DNA of 64,000 nt from Neptuniibacter caesariensis. GTDB lineage: Bacteria > Pseudomonadota > Gammaproteobacteria > Pseudomonadales > Balneatricaceae. Location: NCBI RefSeq assembly GCF_000153345.1, contig NZ_CH724125.1, positions 447,738 to 511,737 on the forward strand. Reading direction: 5' to 3'. A model generated the notes under the pieces. It was not told the origin of the DNA. It was given only the letters and a program-made list of their open reading frames with translations, and ran no database searches. The translations under genes were made by a program, and so were the position numbers. Shown piece by piece: positions 7,776 through 16,393 of the stretch (its first letter is position 1; each line of letters begins with the position of its first letter).

Positions 7776-10211
7776 TCAGTTTAGTTGCTGAGTAGTGCGA
7801 ACATTACTCACAAGGTTTCGGCCATTTTGTTTCGCATAATACATGCAGTCATCTGCTGCAGAGAGTAGTTCGCTGGCCTGAACGATCTCAGGCATTTGGT
7901 TGAGACTGGCAACGCCAATAGACGTTGTTAGTTTCAGTGTATGAGCCTGGTATTTTATCTCAAGGGATTCAATGGCTTCGCGCAGCCTTTCAGCAAGAAT
8001 TAATGCATCATCTTCGCTTGTATCTGGCAGTAGAATCGCAAATTCTTCGCCGCCGATGCGTCCAGCCATATCGGATTCGCGTAGCATAGCTTCCATTATT
8101 TTAGCGACCTCAACCAACACACTATCTCCGGCGCTATGACCGTTATCATCATTGATGCGCTTGAAATGATCGAGGTCCAGCATACATAACGAAAGTTCTC
8201 TGTGATAACGTTTCGCCCGAGCCAGCTCAGCTTCTAAGGTTGTCAAAAACTTACGTCGATTGGCTAGTGAGGTGAGCTCATCTGTTGTTGCCAGTCGATG
8301 CAGGTTCGCTTCTGTTTGTTGCTCTTCAATCAGCAGGCTAACAAAATCAGCGGTACGTGTAATCAGGTATAAGTCTCTATCTATAGGGCTGCAGGCATTT
8401 TCATGATAGATCGCGAACGTACCCAAAAGGCGGCCTTTTTTACCAAAAATCGGTTCTGACCAGCAGCTCCCTAAAGAGTGTACTGCAGCAAGTTCCTTGA
8501 AAGCAGCCCAGTAGGGGTGAGTCTGTATATCTTCGACGATGACGCGCTTTTGATGGAATGCAGCAGTACCGCATGAACCGACACCGTCGCCAATCTGAAC
8601 CCCATCAATGGCCTGATTGTAGGCTTCAGGAAGGGAAGGCGCAGCACAACCCATCAGGTGTTGCCCTGAATCGTCAAGTAACAGGATTGAGCACTGACTT
8701 CCGGGGTTGAGTCTTTCTATACCTTTAAGCACTTTGTCTAGAATTTTGTTGAGCGATGAGCCTTCAAGAGCGGATTGCATCGCTTCGCTTCTGATCCTGT
8801 CGAGCGTGGAGAAGTAGTGCTTTTGCGTAATATCTTCTCCTGCACTCAGCATGCCGGTCAGATTCCCGTCATCATCAAACTGAAGTTTGTTATGCCAGGC
8901 GATAATCAGATGATTACCATCGCTATCCAGCACTGCGTTTTCCGTGTATTCGAGATCCTTAGATAGGTACCCGCGCTCAATTGATTTCAGATAACTCTGG
9001 TAACGATCTTCCATCTCTGAGATATAGCGAGGGCTGTACCAGAGGCTATGTAGAATATCAGTTTCTTCATAACCCAGAATCTCACAACCTTTGCGATTGA
9101 TCATGGTAATACGGCCCTCTGTATCCAAAACCATCATCATGGTTTCTACAGTATCGAGGTAACTCTGCGCACGGTCACGTTCTCGAATAATGTCCCTTTG
9201 TGCTTTCGATAAGCGCAACAGAATCATAGCCAGGATAAAGGTGAACCCTAACCCACCGATTAAAACCCAAATTGCTCTGTCAGAGTGATCCATTAATGCA
9301 GGGTGCTTAGGTGAAACTGAGAGTTCTAACTGCCACAATCGTCCCAGTGATTCGAAGACGACACTTTGGCTTAGCCAGGATGAGCCTATCTGGTCTTGCC
9401 CGGTATTAGCCATTTCGGTTGATCTGTTGCCAATGAGGTCACTGAGCTTAACAGCCATCTTATCGTCATGTACGGAGAGGATATCCAGAATAGTTTGTGG
9501 CTTTACCAGCGCGACAATGTAACCGCGGATAGTTTGAAAGCGAGTGAGTGGTACAGACTGAATATCAGCATTTCGGAAAACAGGTCTGAAAAACAGAACG
9601 GAAGCGCTACCTTCATTATCCTGAACCAACTTGAAAGGTGCAGATGATAGAAAGTCGATGTCCTGGCTTAGTGTTTTGATCATCACCTCTTTATTGATCT
9701 TTCTGGATGCCACATTAAATCCAATTATGCTGCGGTTTTTTTCCAGTGGCTGGGTCAGCAGAACGGGATAATATTCTTCCTGATGAGAAGAAGGGGCGAG
9801 GGTGTTGGTCGTAGCTTGCAGTTCAGTAATGCCCTGGTTGTAGCCCAGGTTTTTAAGTTGTTCTTCAAAGAATGGCCTTTGATCGTGTAAAACTCGAGGG
9901 GCCCAGTGTACAGCCCAAAACTCAGGGTGCCGTTTAAGAATAGGGTTTATAAAAGATCTGTAGCTCTCTTCCGTAGGATTTGGCGTATTCGATATGTAAC
10001 TGGCAACGGCATCCAGTATTTCTATCGTTGTTGCAATCTCAGTTTGTAATAGCGCCTGTCGTTCTCCAATAAGCTTATCCAGGGCTGATTGCTTCTTTTG
10101 AGCTTCAAGCTCAGCACTGTAAAGATAGCCAAACACACTAAGTGCCGTTCCGATCAAGCCGATCAGAATTACATTTAGGTGTTTTTTTAAAGGCGAAAAA
10201 CTTTCCAACAT
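7776..10211 (-). CDS. Membrane diguanylate cyclase: CHASE-PAS-GAF-GGDEF
   Basis: Predicted sensor that makes c-di-GMP. Order (811 residues): TM helix (about 15-35), extracytoplasmic CHASE domain (about 40-260), second TM helix (about 305-330), PAS (about 345-460), GAF (about 490-625), GGDEF (about 650-805). The active-site motif is GGEEF, and RESD five residues before it is the product-inhibition I-site, so it should be an active, feedback-inhibited cyclase. I prefer the ATG at 10211 to a TTG 21 bases upstream; its ribosome site is weak (CGAGAGA). The ligand of the CHASE domain is unknown. It faces the preceding LysR gene, ending 12 bases from its stop. Confidence 0.88.
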   Translation of the reverse strand: MLESFSPLKKHLNVILIGLIGTALSVFGYLYSAELEAQKKQSALDKLIGERQALLQTEIATTIEILDAVASYISNTPNPTEESYRSFINPILKRHPEFWAVHWAPRVLHDQRPFFEEQLKNLGYNQGITELQATTNTLAPSSHQEEYYPVLLTQPLEKNRSIIGFNVASRKINKEVMIKTLSQDIDFLSSAPFKLVQDNEGSASVLFFRPVFRNADIQSVPLTRFQTIRGYIVALVKPQTILDILSVHDDKMAVKLSDLIGNRSTEMANTGQDQIGSSWLSQSVVFESLGRLWQLELSVSPKHPALMDHSDRAIWVLIGGLGFTFILAMILLRLSKAQRDIIRERDRAQSYLDTVETMMMVLDTEGRITMINRKGCEILGYEETDILHSLWYSPRYISEMEDRYQSYLKSIERGYLSKDLEYTENAVLDSDGNHLIIAWHNKLQFDDDGNLTGMLSAGEDITQKHYFSTLDRIRSEAMQSALEGSSLNKILDKVLKGIERLNPGSQCSILLLDDSGQHLMGCAAPSLPEAYNQAIDGVQIGDGVGSCGTAAFHQKRVIVEDIQTHPYWAAFKELAAVHSLGSCWSEPIFGKKGRLLGTFAIYHENACSPIDRDLYLITRTADFVSLLIEEQQTEANLHRLATTDELTSLANRRKFLTTLEAELARAKRYHRELSLCMLDLDHFKRINDDNGHSAGDSVLVEVAKIMEAMLRESDMAGRIGGEEFAILLPDTSEDDALILAERLREAIESLEIKYQAHTLKLTTSIGVASLNQMPEIVQASELLSAADDCMYYAKQNGRNLVSNVRTTQQLN

Positions 10212-10246
10212 ATCTCTCGTTATTACAGGCAAACACTAAAAACAGT

Positions 10247-10265
10247 CTCAGCTAATTTAGCTGAG
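10247..10265. repeat. 19-bp palindrome near the diguanylate cyclase start
   Basis: CTCAGCTAA, a central T, then TTAGCTGAG: a perfect 9-bp inverted repeat. It lies about 36 bases upstream of the cyclase start on the minus strand, so it may be an operator for that gene. There is no T-run on either side. Confidence 0.5.
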
Positions 10266-10429
10266 TTGGCAAGATTGAGCACAATCTTTCCCATTGTATC
10301 TTTTGTTGGTTTTATATGCGCTGCAACTAATTAATAAATATTTATGACAAAAATTCTATTCGAAGAACGGAAGTGGGACTAATTATCCAAATAAAGATGG
10401 ATCGAATCGTAAATATAACAATAGAAAAC

Positions 10430-10445
10430 TGGCACAAAGGCTGCA
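10430..10445 (+). promoter_or_regulatory. Candidate sigma-54 promoter for the transporter-kinase fusion
   Basis: TGGCACAAAGGCTGCA matches the -24/-12 consensus TGGCACGN4TTGCA at all but two defined bases, with the required 12-base step between the GG and GC elements. Transcription would start about 10457 and leave a leader of about 140 bases before the fusion gene. Sigma-54 control would fit nitrogen limitation (inference). Confidence 0.65.
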
Positions 10446-10530
10446 CTATGCAAAGGCATTAACGGTTGTTGATGCCTTCTATTCTGAGAAATGCCCGTAG
10501 CAGGGCGGTTCAACAACCCTCTAAGTCAAT

Positions 10531-10561
10531 GAGCGTGCATTGCTATGCACTGCTCTGGTGC
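10531..10561 (+). promoter_or_regulatory. Leader hairpin with overlapping GCAC-N7-GTGC dyad
   Basis: GAGC plus GTGCAT (10531-10540) pair with ATGCAC (10545-10550) and GCTC (10552-10555), with one bulged T and a TGCT loop. A second dyad, GCAC-N7-GTGC (10547-10561), has the form of an NtrC site and overlaps the 3' arm. It lies downstream of the predicted start point, so it could act as an RNA structure or a repressing site. A run of six T follows at 10570-10575. Confidence 0.45.
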
Positions 10562-10596
10562 TGCTGTGCTTTTTTGGTGCGGATTTGGGTTAAGGG

Positions 10597-13500
10597 ATGA
10601 GTGCAAGCCAGCGAATTTTTAAAGAACGCCGCCATTACAACAAGTGGGTGGCTAATCAGACCTTAGAAGATTATGCCTTGCGGTTTACAGCGGTGGGCGG
10701 CAGGCATATGAGTATCTCCAAGGTAGGCATGACCGCGCTTGGGGCAACTTCGTTTCTGGCTTTAGAAGGGTTAGCTGCCGCGGTAACGCTGAGTTATGGT
10801 TTTGTTAATACTCTCTGGGCGATGCTCGCAGTATGTTTTGTTCTGTTTATCACAGGATTTCCAATTGCGTATCACTGCGCCAAAAATGGGCTGGATATTG
10901 ATCTGCTAACCCGGGGGGCTGGATTCGGCTATTTGGGTTCTACCATCACATCGCTTATCTATGCTTCTTTCACCTTTATTTTCTTTGCCATAGAAGCAGC
11001 CATACTTGCGTCTGCCTTGAAGGCCTTGATGGGAATACCGCTTTTTATTGGTTACATCATCTGCGCGGTTGCCGTTATTCCTATTGTGACTCACGGTATT
11101 ACTGCGATCAGCAAATTTCAGTTAGGCACTCAGTTTGTCTGGTTGCTCCTTCAGATCTCAGCGTTGGTTGTTGTGATTGGCTATGAGTCTGAAAAGTTGG
11201 TTGGCTGGAGTGAGTATACGGTGCCCGAACTGCCACAAAGTGCTGGATTTGATCTGGCACTATTTGGCGCAGCGGTTTCAGTTCTTATCGCTCTGATAGC
11301 GCAGATTGGGGAGCAGGCCGATTACTTGAGGTTTATGCCACCGAAAACCAGAAAGAACCGAAAGAGCTGGTGGTTCTGGGTTGTTTTATCCGGACCCGGT
11401 TGGGTTTGGGTTGGGCTGATAAAAATGCTGTTGGGCTCATTTCTGGCATACCTGGCGATAACTGAGTTGATCCCTTTTGAAGACGCTACCGATCCGACTT
11501 ACATGTATCAGCGTGTATTCCAGGATCTGACACAATCGCCTGCTTTGTCGCTTATTTTGGCTGCGGTTATGGTGATCCTGTGCCAGATGAAGATTAATGT
11601 GACCAATGCTTATGCAGGCTCGATCGCGTGGTCTAATTTCTTTTCACGCTTAACCCACAGCCATCCAGGCCGGGTCGTTTGGCTGGTTTTCAATGTGGCA
11701 ATAGCGTTATTGCTAATGGAGCTGGGAATCTATCAGGCCCTTGAAGCGATTCTGGGAACCTTTGCCATTCTGGCTTTAGCCTGGTTGGGCTCATTATCTG
11801 CAGACCTGCTGATCAACCGGCCTTTAGGGTTCAGCCCAAAACAGATCGAGTTCAAAAGGGCTCACCTCTACGACATAAACCCCGTGGGTATAGGTTCTAT
11901 GCTGATCTCAACAATCGTGGGGTTTACCGCATTTCTGGGCGTCTTTGGAGAAGCCGCCCAGCACCTTTGTCACTTTGTTACGTTGCTCAGTTGTCTGATC
12001 TGTGTACCACTGATCGCCATATTGACCAAAGGGCGCTATTACTTAGCTCGGGATGCAGTTGATCTAAGCAGCTATGTGGGAGGGGAGTATGACTTCGGGC
12101 TTATCCATCCTGTTTCGAAATCGACGATTAAATGCGGTATTTGCGAGAATCGTTTCGAACATCAGGACATGACCTTTTGCCCGGCTTATCAGCAACCCAT
12201 CTGTTCATTATGTTGCTCGCTTGATGTGCGTTGTCTGGATGCCTGCAAGCCTAAAGCAGGGTTAGCGCATAGTGTTTTAAGAAATTTATACCGTTATCTT
12301 CCCCGTCGTTTTGTGCGCGGTTTATATTCACGCCTTGGGCGCTTCGTGGTTTTAGTCATCAGTGCAAACAGCCTTTTAGCCGGTTTGCTGATGCTGATTT
12401 TTAATCAGATAGGTGCTTCATCAGCCACAGAATCTGCTCTGCTTGAGAAAGCGCTGATTACGCTATTCATCGTGCTATTTATCGCTTCGGGGGTTATTGC
12501 CTGGTTATTTCTTCTGGCTCATGAGAGCCGGTTAACTGCGCAAAAAGAGTCGAACCATCAAAGTGCCAAACTGACTCGAGAAATTGATGCTCATGAACAA
12601 ACTGACCGTGAGCTACAAGAAGCCAAAGAGCAGGCAGAAAGAGCTAATGAAGCGAAAAGTCGTTATCTTACCGGGATAAGCCACGAACTTCGGACTCCTT
12701 TGCAATCCATACTTGGCTATGCCCAGTTGCTTTCCGAGAAAGAAGAGGTGGCTTCTGATCAGAAACGTGGCTTAAAGATTATTCATCGCAGCGGTCAGTA
12801 TCTGACAGACCTGATAGAAGGCTTGCTGGACATTTCCAAGATCGAAGCGGGCCGTTTGGATCTGTTCAGGAATCAGGTCAACCTGCCTGAGCTTATCGAT
12901 CAGATGGTTGAGATGTTTCGAGTGCAGGCAGATAAAAAATCACTGGTTTTGAATTTTACCCTGGATGGGCGATTACCCGATTATGTGATGACCGATGAGA
13001 AACGTCTTCGCCAGATTCTTATCAATTTGTTATCCAACGCCATCAAATACACGGATAAAGGTAAGGTCGATTTCCATATTCGCTATCGAAATCAGGTTGC
13101 AGAATTCGTTGTAAGGGATACAGGGCCAGGAATTGAGAAAGAAAACCTGGATAGGGTCTTTCAGCCATTCGAGCGGGTTCGAAACTCTAGTAATGCACAT
13201 CGTCCAGGAACAGGCTTAGGGCTGACAATCGTTAAGCTGTTAACAGAGATTATGGGGGGGGATCTGCAGGTTAAAAGTGAGATCGGAACCGGTAGTGAGT
13301 TCAGAGTCAGTCTGCTATTGCCTTGGTTGGATCAAAGTCAGGCTGAAGATACATCCAAAAGTCAGATTCTGGGATATGAAGGCTTCCAGAAAACACTGTT
13401 ACTTGCCGATGATGACCCTATCTTACGTGGACTTCTGTCAGATTTATTGGTTCCGCTAGGTTTCAATGTTATCGAGGCTCATGATGGTGAAAATGCCCTA

Positions 13501-14031
13501 GAGCTTCTGGAGAATAATCACCCTGATCTGTTCCTGTTAGATATATCTATGCCAGGGATGAGTGGGCTTGAGCTTGCTCAGGAGCTGAGGCGTTGCGAAG
13601 TGAAATCTCCGATCATTATGCTTTCAGCTAATGTTGAAGATGACAGCCATAAAAGCGTTTATAGAAAGCACTATGACGATTATCTGGTTAAACCGGTGAA
13701 CAATCATCAATTGCTGGAGCGAATAGGTCAGTGGCTGGATATTAAATGGATCTATCGCGGAGAGCCAATTAAGCGTGATGATCAGCTCAGATCATTTGAT
13801 CCTGTGTCGGCTGTTCACGAAGAGAACAGGACGCTGCCGATTGACCATGAGTTGCTGATCGAGCTTAAAGCCTATGCAGAGATGGGTTATCAAAAAGGTG
13901 TTACTAAAAGCCTGATAAAAATCAGAGATGAGCAGCTATTGAGTGATGAAGTTATGGGTGTTTTACAGCGGCTCAGTGAAGGATTCCAGTTAGAGAAACT
14001 CGCCCAGCACATAGAGGAAGGAAGAGTATGA
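10597..14031 (+). CDS. NCS1 permease-histidine kinase-receiver fusion sensor
   Basis: A 1144-residue hybrid. Residues about 1-495 form a multi-helix NCS1 (purine/cytosine/allantoin permease) domain. A cysteine-rich segment follows (eight Cys between C513 and C550: C-x2-C-x11-C-x7-C-x2-CC-x5-C-x3-C). Two more TM helices (about 590-650), a coiled coil, a histidine kinase with phospho-acceptor H696 (SHELRTP), a full ATPase domain, and a receiver with D982 (LLDISMPG) come next, then a helical tail. By analogy with CbrA (a transporter-kinase fusion) it should sense or transport a nucleobase, ureide or related compound and signal to the response regulator overlapping its stop codon. Only one start codon fits, and its ribosome site (AAGGG) is unusually close. 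Confidence 0.88.
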   Translation: MSASQRIFKERRHYNKWVANQTLEDYALRFTAVGGRHMSISKVGMTALGATSFLALEGLAAAVTLSYGFVNTLWAMLAVCFVLFITGFPIAYHCAKNGLDIDLLTRGAGFGYLGSTITSLIYASFTFIFFAIEAAILASALKALMGIPLFIGYIICAVAVIPIVTHGITAISKFQLGTQFVWLLLQISALVVVIGYESEKLVGWSEYTVPELPQSAGFDLALFGAAVSVLIALIAQIGEQADYLRFMPPKTRKNRKSWWFWVVLSGPGWVWVGLIKMLLGSFLAYLAITELIPFEDATDPTYMYQRVFQDLTQSPALSLILAAVMVILCQMKINVTNAYAGSIAWSNFFSRLTHSHPGRVVWLVFNVAIALLLMELGIYQALEAILGTFAILALAWLGSLSADLLINRPLGFSPKQIEFKRAHLYDINPVGIGSMLISTIVGFTAFLGVFGEAAQHLCHFVTLLSCLICVPLIAILTKGRYYLARDAVDLSSYVGGEYDFGLIHPVSKSTIKCGICENRFEHQDMTFCPAYQQPICSLCCSLDVRCLDACKPKAGLAHSVLRNLYRYLPRRFVRGLYSRLGRFVVLVISANSLLAGLLMLIFNQIGASSATESALLEKALITLFIVLFIASGVIAWLFLLAHESRLTAQKESNHQSAKLTREIDAHEQTDRELQEAKEQAERANEAKSRYLTGISHELRTPLQSILGYAQLLSEKEEVASDQKRGLKIIHRSGQYLTDLIEGLLDISKIEAGRLDLFRNQVNLPELIDQMVEMFRVQADKKSLVLNFTLDGRLPDYVMTDEKRLRQILINLLSNAIKYTDKGKVDFHIRYRNQVAEFVVRDTGPGIEKENLDRVFQPFERVRNSSNAHRPGTGLGLTIVKLLTEIMGGDLQVKSEIGTGSEFRVSLLLPWLDQSQAEDTSKSQILGYEGFQKTLLLADDDPILRGLLSDLLVPLGFNVIEAHDGENALELLENNHPDLFLLDISMPGMSGLELAQELRRCEVKSPIIMLSANVEDDSHKSVYRKHYDDYLVKPVNNHQLLERIGQWLDIKWIYRGEPIKRDDQLRSFDPVSAVHEENRTLPIDHELLIELKAYAEMGYQKGVTKSLIKIRDEQLLSDEVMGVLQRLSEGFQLEKLAQHIEEGRV

Positions 14032-14939
14032 ATATGAAGATATCCAACGATATTGTGCTGGTCGTTGATGATTCGCCGGATGCATTAAGTCTGATAAATG
14101 ATGCACTAGAGGATGCCGGCATGGATGTGCTGGTAGCCCTTGAAGGCAAGCAGGCCTTAACGATTGCGAAGCGTATACGTCCTGACATTATTCTGTTAGA
14201 TGCGATCATGCCGACTATGGATGGTTTTGAAACCTGTGAAAACCTCAAAGCGGATCCTCTTCTTGCAGATATTCCCGTGATATTTATGACAGGTTTAACC
14301 GATACTTGCGATGTGGTTAGAGGCCTGGATGTTGGCGGGGTCGATTACCTGACTAAGCCTATCAACCCAAGTGAATTATTGGCACGAATGCGGGTACATC
14401 TAAAAAACGCCAGACAAACAAGTAATGTACAAAATGCGCTTGATAGTAGTGGGCAGTATCTTATGACACTTAATTATACTGGTAGTGTTCTATGGGGGTC
14501 CCCGCAAGCCTATGCGCAGCTAGCTAAGGTCGGAATGGATGAGGCCTGGCTTAAAGAAACTCTACCTGGCAGATTGATTCCATTACTGGCTGATCCAGGC
14601 TTAAGCCAGAACAATATCAGGCTGGAAAAAGACGGGCATTGTCTCGAACTTAAAGTACTTTCTCTTCAGGAAAACAATCAGTTGTTGGTGCGTTTAATCG
14701 ACGGTAATCGTTTAGCTGGATCTGCGTTGCTAAAAGAGAAACTTGAAATTACTGAGCGCGAGTCTGAAGTATTACACTGGATTGCTAACGGAAAGACAAA
14801 CCGGGAAATTGCTGAAATCCTTGGTATGAGTCCACGTACGGTCAACAAGCATCTAGAACAGCTTTTCCCTAAGCTTGGAGTAGAAAACCGTACTGCGGCG
14901 GCAGGGGTTGCGCTAAGAATTCAGGCTGTTGAATCATAG
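14028..14939 (+). CDS. NarL/LuxR-type response regulator
   Basis: A 303-residue regulator: receiver domain (residues about 8-125) with phospho-acceptor D58 in ILLDAIMP, DD at 14-15 and the lysine in YLTKPINP. A middle segment of about 100 residues follows, then a C-terminal LuxR helix-turn-helix (TERESEVLHWIANGKTNREI, then AEILGMSPRTVNKHLEQLF, about 242-280). Its ATG overlaps the TGA of the fusion kinase as ATGA, so the two are almost certainly a cognate pair. NarL-family regulators bind heptamer pairs, and such a pair (7-2-7) lies ahead of urtA 6.5 kb downstream. Control of urea uptake is therefore a testable inference. Confidence 0.9.
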   Translation: MNMKISNDIVLVVDDSPDALSLINDALEDAGMDVLVALEGKQALTIAKRIRPDIILLDAIMPTMDGFETCENLKADPLLADIPVIFMTGLTDTCDVVRGLDVGGVDYLTKPINPSELLARMRVHLKNARQTSNVQNALDSSGQYLMTLNYTGSVLWGSPQAYAQLAKVGMDEAWLKETLPGRLIPLLADPGLSQNNIRLEKDGHCLELKVLSLQENNQLLVRLIDGNRLAGSALLKEKLEITERESEVLHWIANGKTNREIAEILGMSPRTVNKHLEQLFPKLGVENRTAAAGVALRIQAVES

Positions 14940-14958
14940 TGCTTAAAGACCAAGCATT

Positions 14959-14988
14959 AATAAGTTAGTGGCGCGCCCTGAACTTATT
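14959..14988 (+). other. Stem-loop after the response regulator gene
   Basis: AATAAGTT (14959-14966) pairs with AACTTATT (14981-14988); the loop contains the self-complementary GGCGCGCC. It lacks a T-run but sits 20 bases after the stop codon, so it may end or protect the two-component transcript. Confidence 0.45.
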
Positions 14989-15037
14989 CGTTAACGTTCT
15001 AATATCTTACCTTCCCGAATAGTGATCAAAATACGTT

Positions 15038-16099
15038 ATGGCAAACTACTTAGAGTCGATTCCCTCAACGATGAAAGGCATTCAGCTGGTTGGGCATGGT
15101 GGTCTTGACCAGCTAGTACTTAATCAACAGATTGATACCCCTATACCTTGTGCATCTGATGTTCTCATAAAAGTGGGGGCTGCTGGTGTCAATAATACTG
15201 ATCTTAATACCCGTATCGGCTGGTACTCAAAAAATGATAACGATAGTGAGGACGCCAGTTGGGCAGGGACGGCGCTTAAACTGCCTTTAATTCAAGGGGC
15301 TGATGTATGTGGTGTAGTTGTAGCTGTAGGGGAGAGGGCTGATAAACAGCTACTGGGCAAGCGTGTTTTGATTGAGCCAAGCTTGTGGGAGGTCGATGGG
15401 AAAAAACTTCAGCATGCGTGGTACTTCGGTTCTGAGTGCAATGGTGGTTTCGCCGAGTATGCAAAAGTATCGGCAAAACACGCACACGTAATTGAATGTG
15501 ATCTGACCGATGAGGAGTTGGCATCGTTCCCTTGTTCCTATTCAACAGCTGAAAATCTACTGACCCGCGCAAAGGTTAAACCGGGCGATAGGGTGCTGAT
15601 AACCGGAGCTTCTGGTGGCGTTGGCTCAGCAGCTATACAGCTCGCTAAGGCACGCGGAGCTGGAGTTGTTGCAATCACATCTGGCAGTAAGGCAGAGGGT
15701 ATCCGTAATATTGGCGCTGATCTGGTGGTCGATCGAGAGCAGTCGCTCGTAGAGACATTAGGTGAAAATAGTGTTGATGTTGTAATCGATCTTGTTGCTG
15801 GAGAAGTCTGGCCGCAGCTGTTAGAGGTGATGAAACCATTTGGTCGATATGCTGTGTCTGGCGCAATCGGTGGGCCTATGGTCCAGTTAGATGTGCGTAC
15901 TCTCTACCTAAAAGATCTGAGTTTCTTCGGCTGTACGGTCCTTGAGCCTGAAGTATTTCCCAATCTTATAAAACGTATAGAGGCGGGTGATATTAAACCG
16001 CTGGTTGATAAAGTTTATCCTCTCGAAGAGATTCATGAGGCTCAAACCCAGTTTGCCACTAAGAAGCATATAGGGAAAATCGTTTTGAAAATCAGTTAA
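15038..16099 (+). CDS. MDR-family (zinc alcohol dehydrogenase/quinone reductase-like) oxidoreductase
   Basis: A 353-residue medium-chain dehydrogenase/reductase. The N-terminal GroES-like half (VGAAGVNNTDLNTRIGWY, GADVCGVVVAVGE) is followed by a Rossmann NAD(P) domain with ITGASGGVGSAAIQLAKARG (about residues 187-206). The catalytic-zinc cysteine near residue 45 of classic alcohol dehydrogenases is not present (GVNNTDLN), which points to the zinc-free quinone-oxidoreductase branch. The substrate is unknown. It starts 98 bases after the response regulator with no obvious ribosome site, and probably has its own transcript. Confidence 0.8.
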   Translation: MANYLESIPSTMKGIQLVGHGGLDQLVLNQQIDTPIPCASDVLIKVGAAGVNNTDLNTRIGWYSKNDNDSEDASWAGTALKLPLIQGADVCGVVVAVGERADKQLLGKRVLIEPSLWEVDGKKLQHAWYFGSECNGGFAEYAKVSAKHAHVIECDLTDEELASFPCSYSTAENLLTRAKVKPGDRVLITGASGGVGSAAIQLAKARGAGVVAITSGSKAEGIRNIGADLVVDREQSLVETLGENSVDVVIDLVAGEVWPQLLEVMKPFGRYAVSGAIGGPMVQLDVRTLYLKDLSFFGCTVLEPEVFPNLIKRIEAGDIKPLVDKVYPLEEIHEAQTQFATKKHIGKIVLKIS

Positions 16100-16162
16100 A
16101 GACAGGCTTTACATGTTTTCAGCATTTATTGGCCCGTAGCTGTTTTGATGAGGCTTTTAACC

Positions 16163-16168
16163 TATAAT
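16163..16168 (+). promoter_or_regulatory. Candidate -10 element for the rsgA transcript
   Basis: A perfect TATAAT with a poor -35 region. It would start a transcript near 16175, leaving a leader of about 220 bases before rsgA that carries a short ORF and a strong hairpin. Confidence 0.4.
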
Positions 16169-16206
16169 AGCCACTCTATTTTTATATTTCCGAAGGGGGC
16201 GTTTGC

Positions 16207-16251
16207 ATGATTGTTATCCGTGATTTACAGGCTTGGAGTAAGCAGAGTTAA
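16207..16251 (+). CDS. Possible 14-codon leader peptide
   Basis: ATG at 16207 to TAA at 16251 encodes MIVIRDLQAWSKQS. A purine-rich ribosome site (GAAGGGGG, 16192-16199) is well placed. The peptide resembles nothing I know. It precedes a hairpin of CCCGGC (16303-16308) and GCCGGG (16314-16319) and then rsgA, the layout of a translated leader. It could also be chance. Confidence 0.3.
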   Translation: MIVIRDLQAWSKQS

Positions 16252-16302
16252 GCTTTTTTAATTGTTCATCTCTGAGCATTTAGCTTAATTCGCCTGTAAT
16301 TA

Positions 16303-16319
16303 CCCGGCCTGTAGCCGGG
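16303..16319 (+). other. GC-rich leader hairpin before rsgA
   Basis: CCCGGC and GCCGGG form a perfect 6-bp stem around CTGTA in an otherwise AT-rich leader. No T-run follows, so it is not a complete terminator. It may control rsgA expression. Confidence 0.45.
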
Positions 16320-16393
16320 GTTCACGAGAATCCCAATGTTGCGCATACAAAGTTTGTATGTGCCTTTTGTTATGCATTTTTGGGATAGACAAC

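Larger units (their letters stand above)
10212..10596. other. 385-base regulatory intergenic region
   Basis: AT-rich divergent region between the CHASE-GGDEF gene and the transporter-kinase fusion, with no gene seen. It holds a 19-bp palindrome (10247-10265), a sigma-54-like promoter (10430-10445), a bulged hairpin (10531-10555) and a GCAC-N7-GTGC motif (10547-10561), listed separately. Confidence 0.6.
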
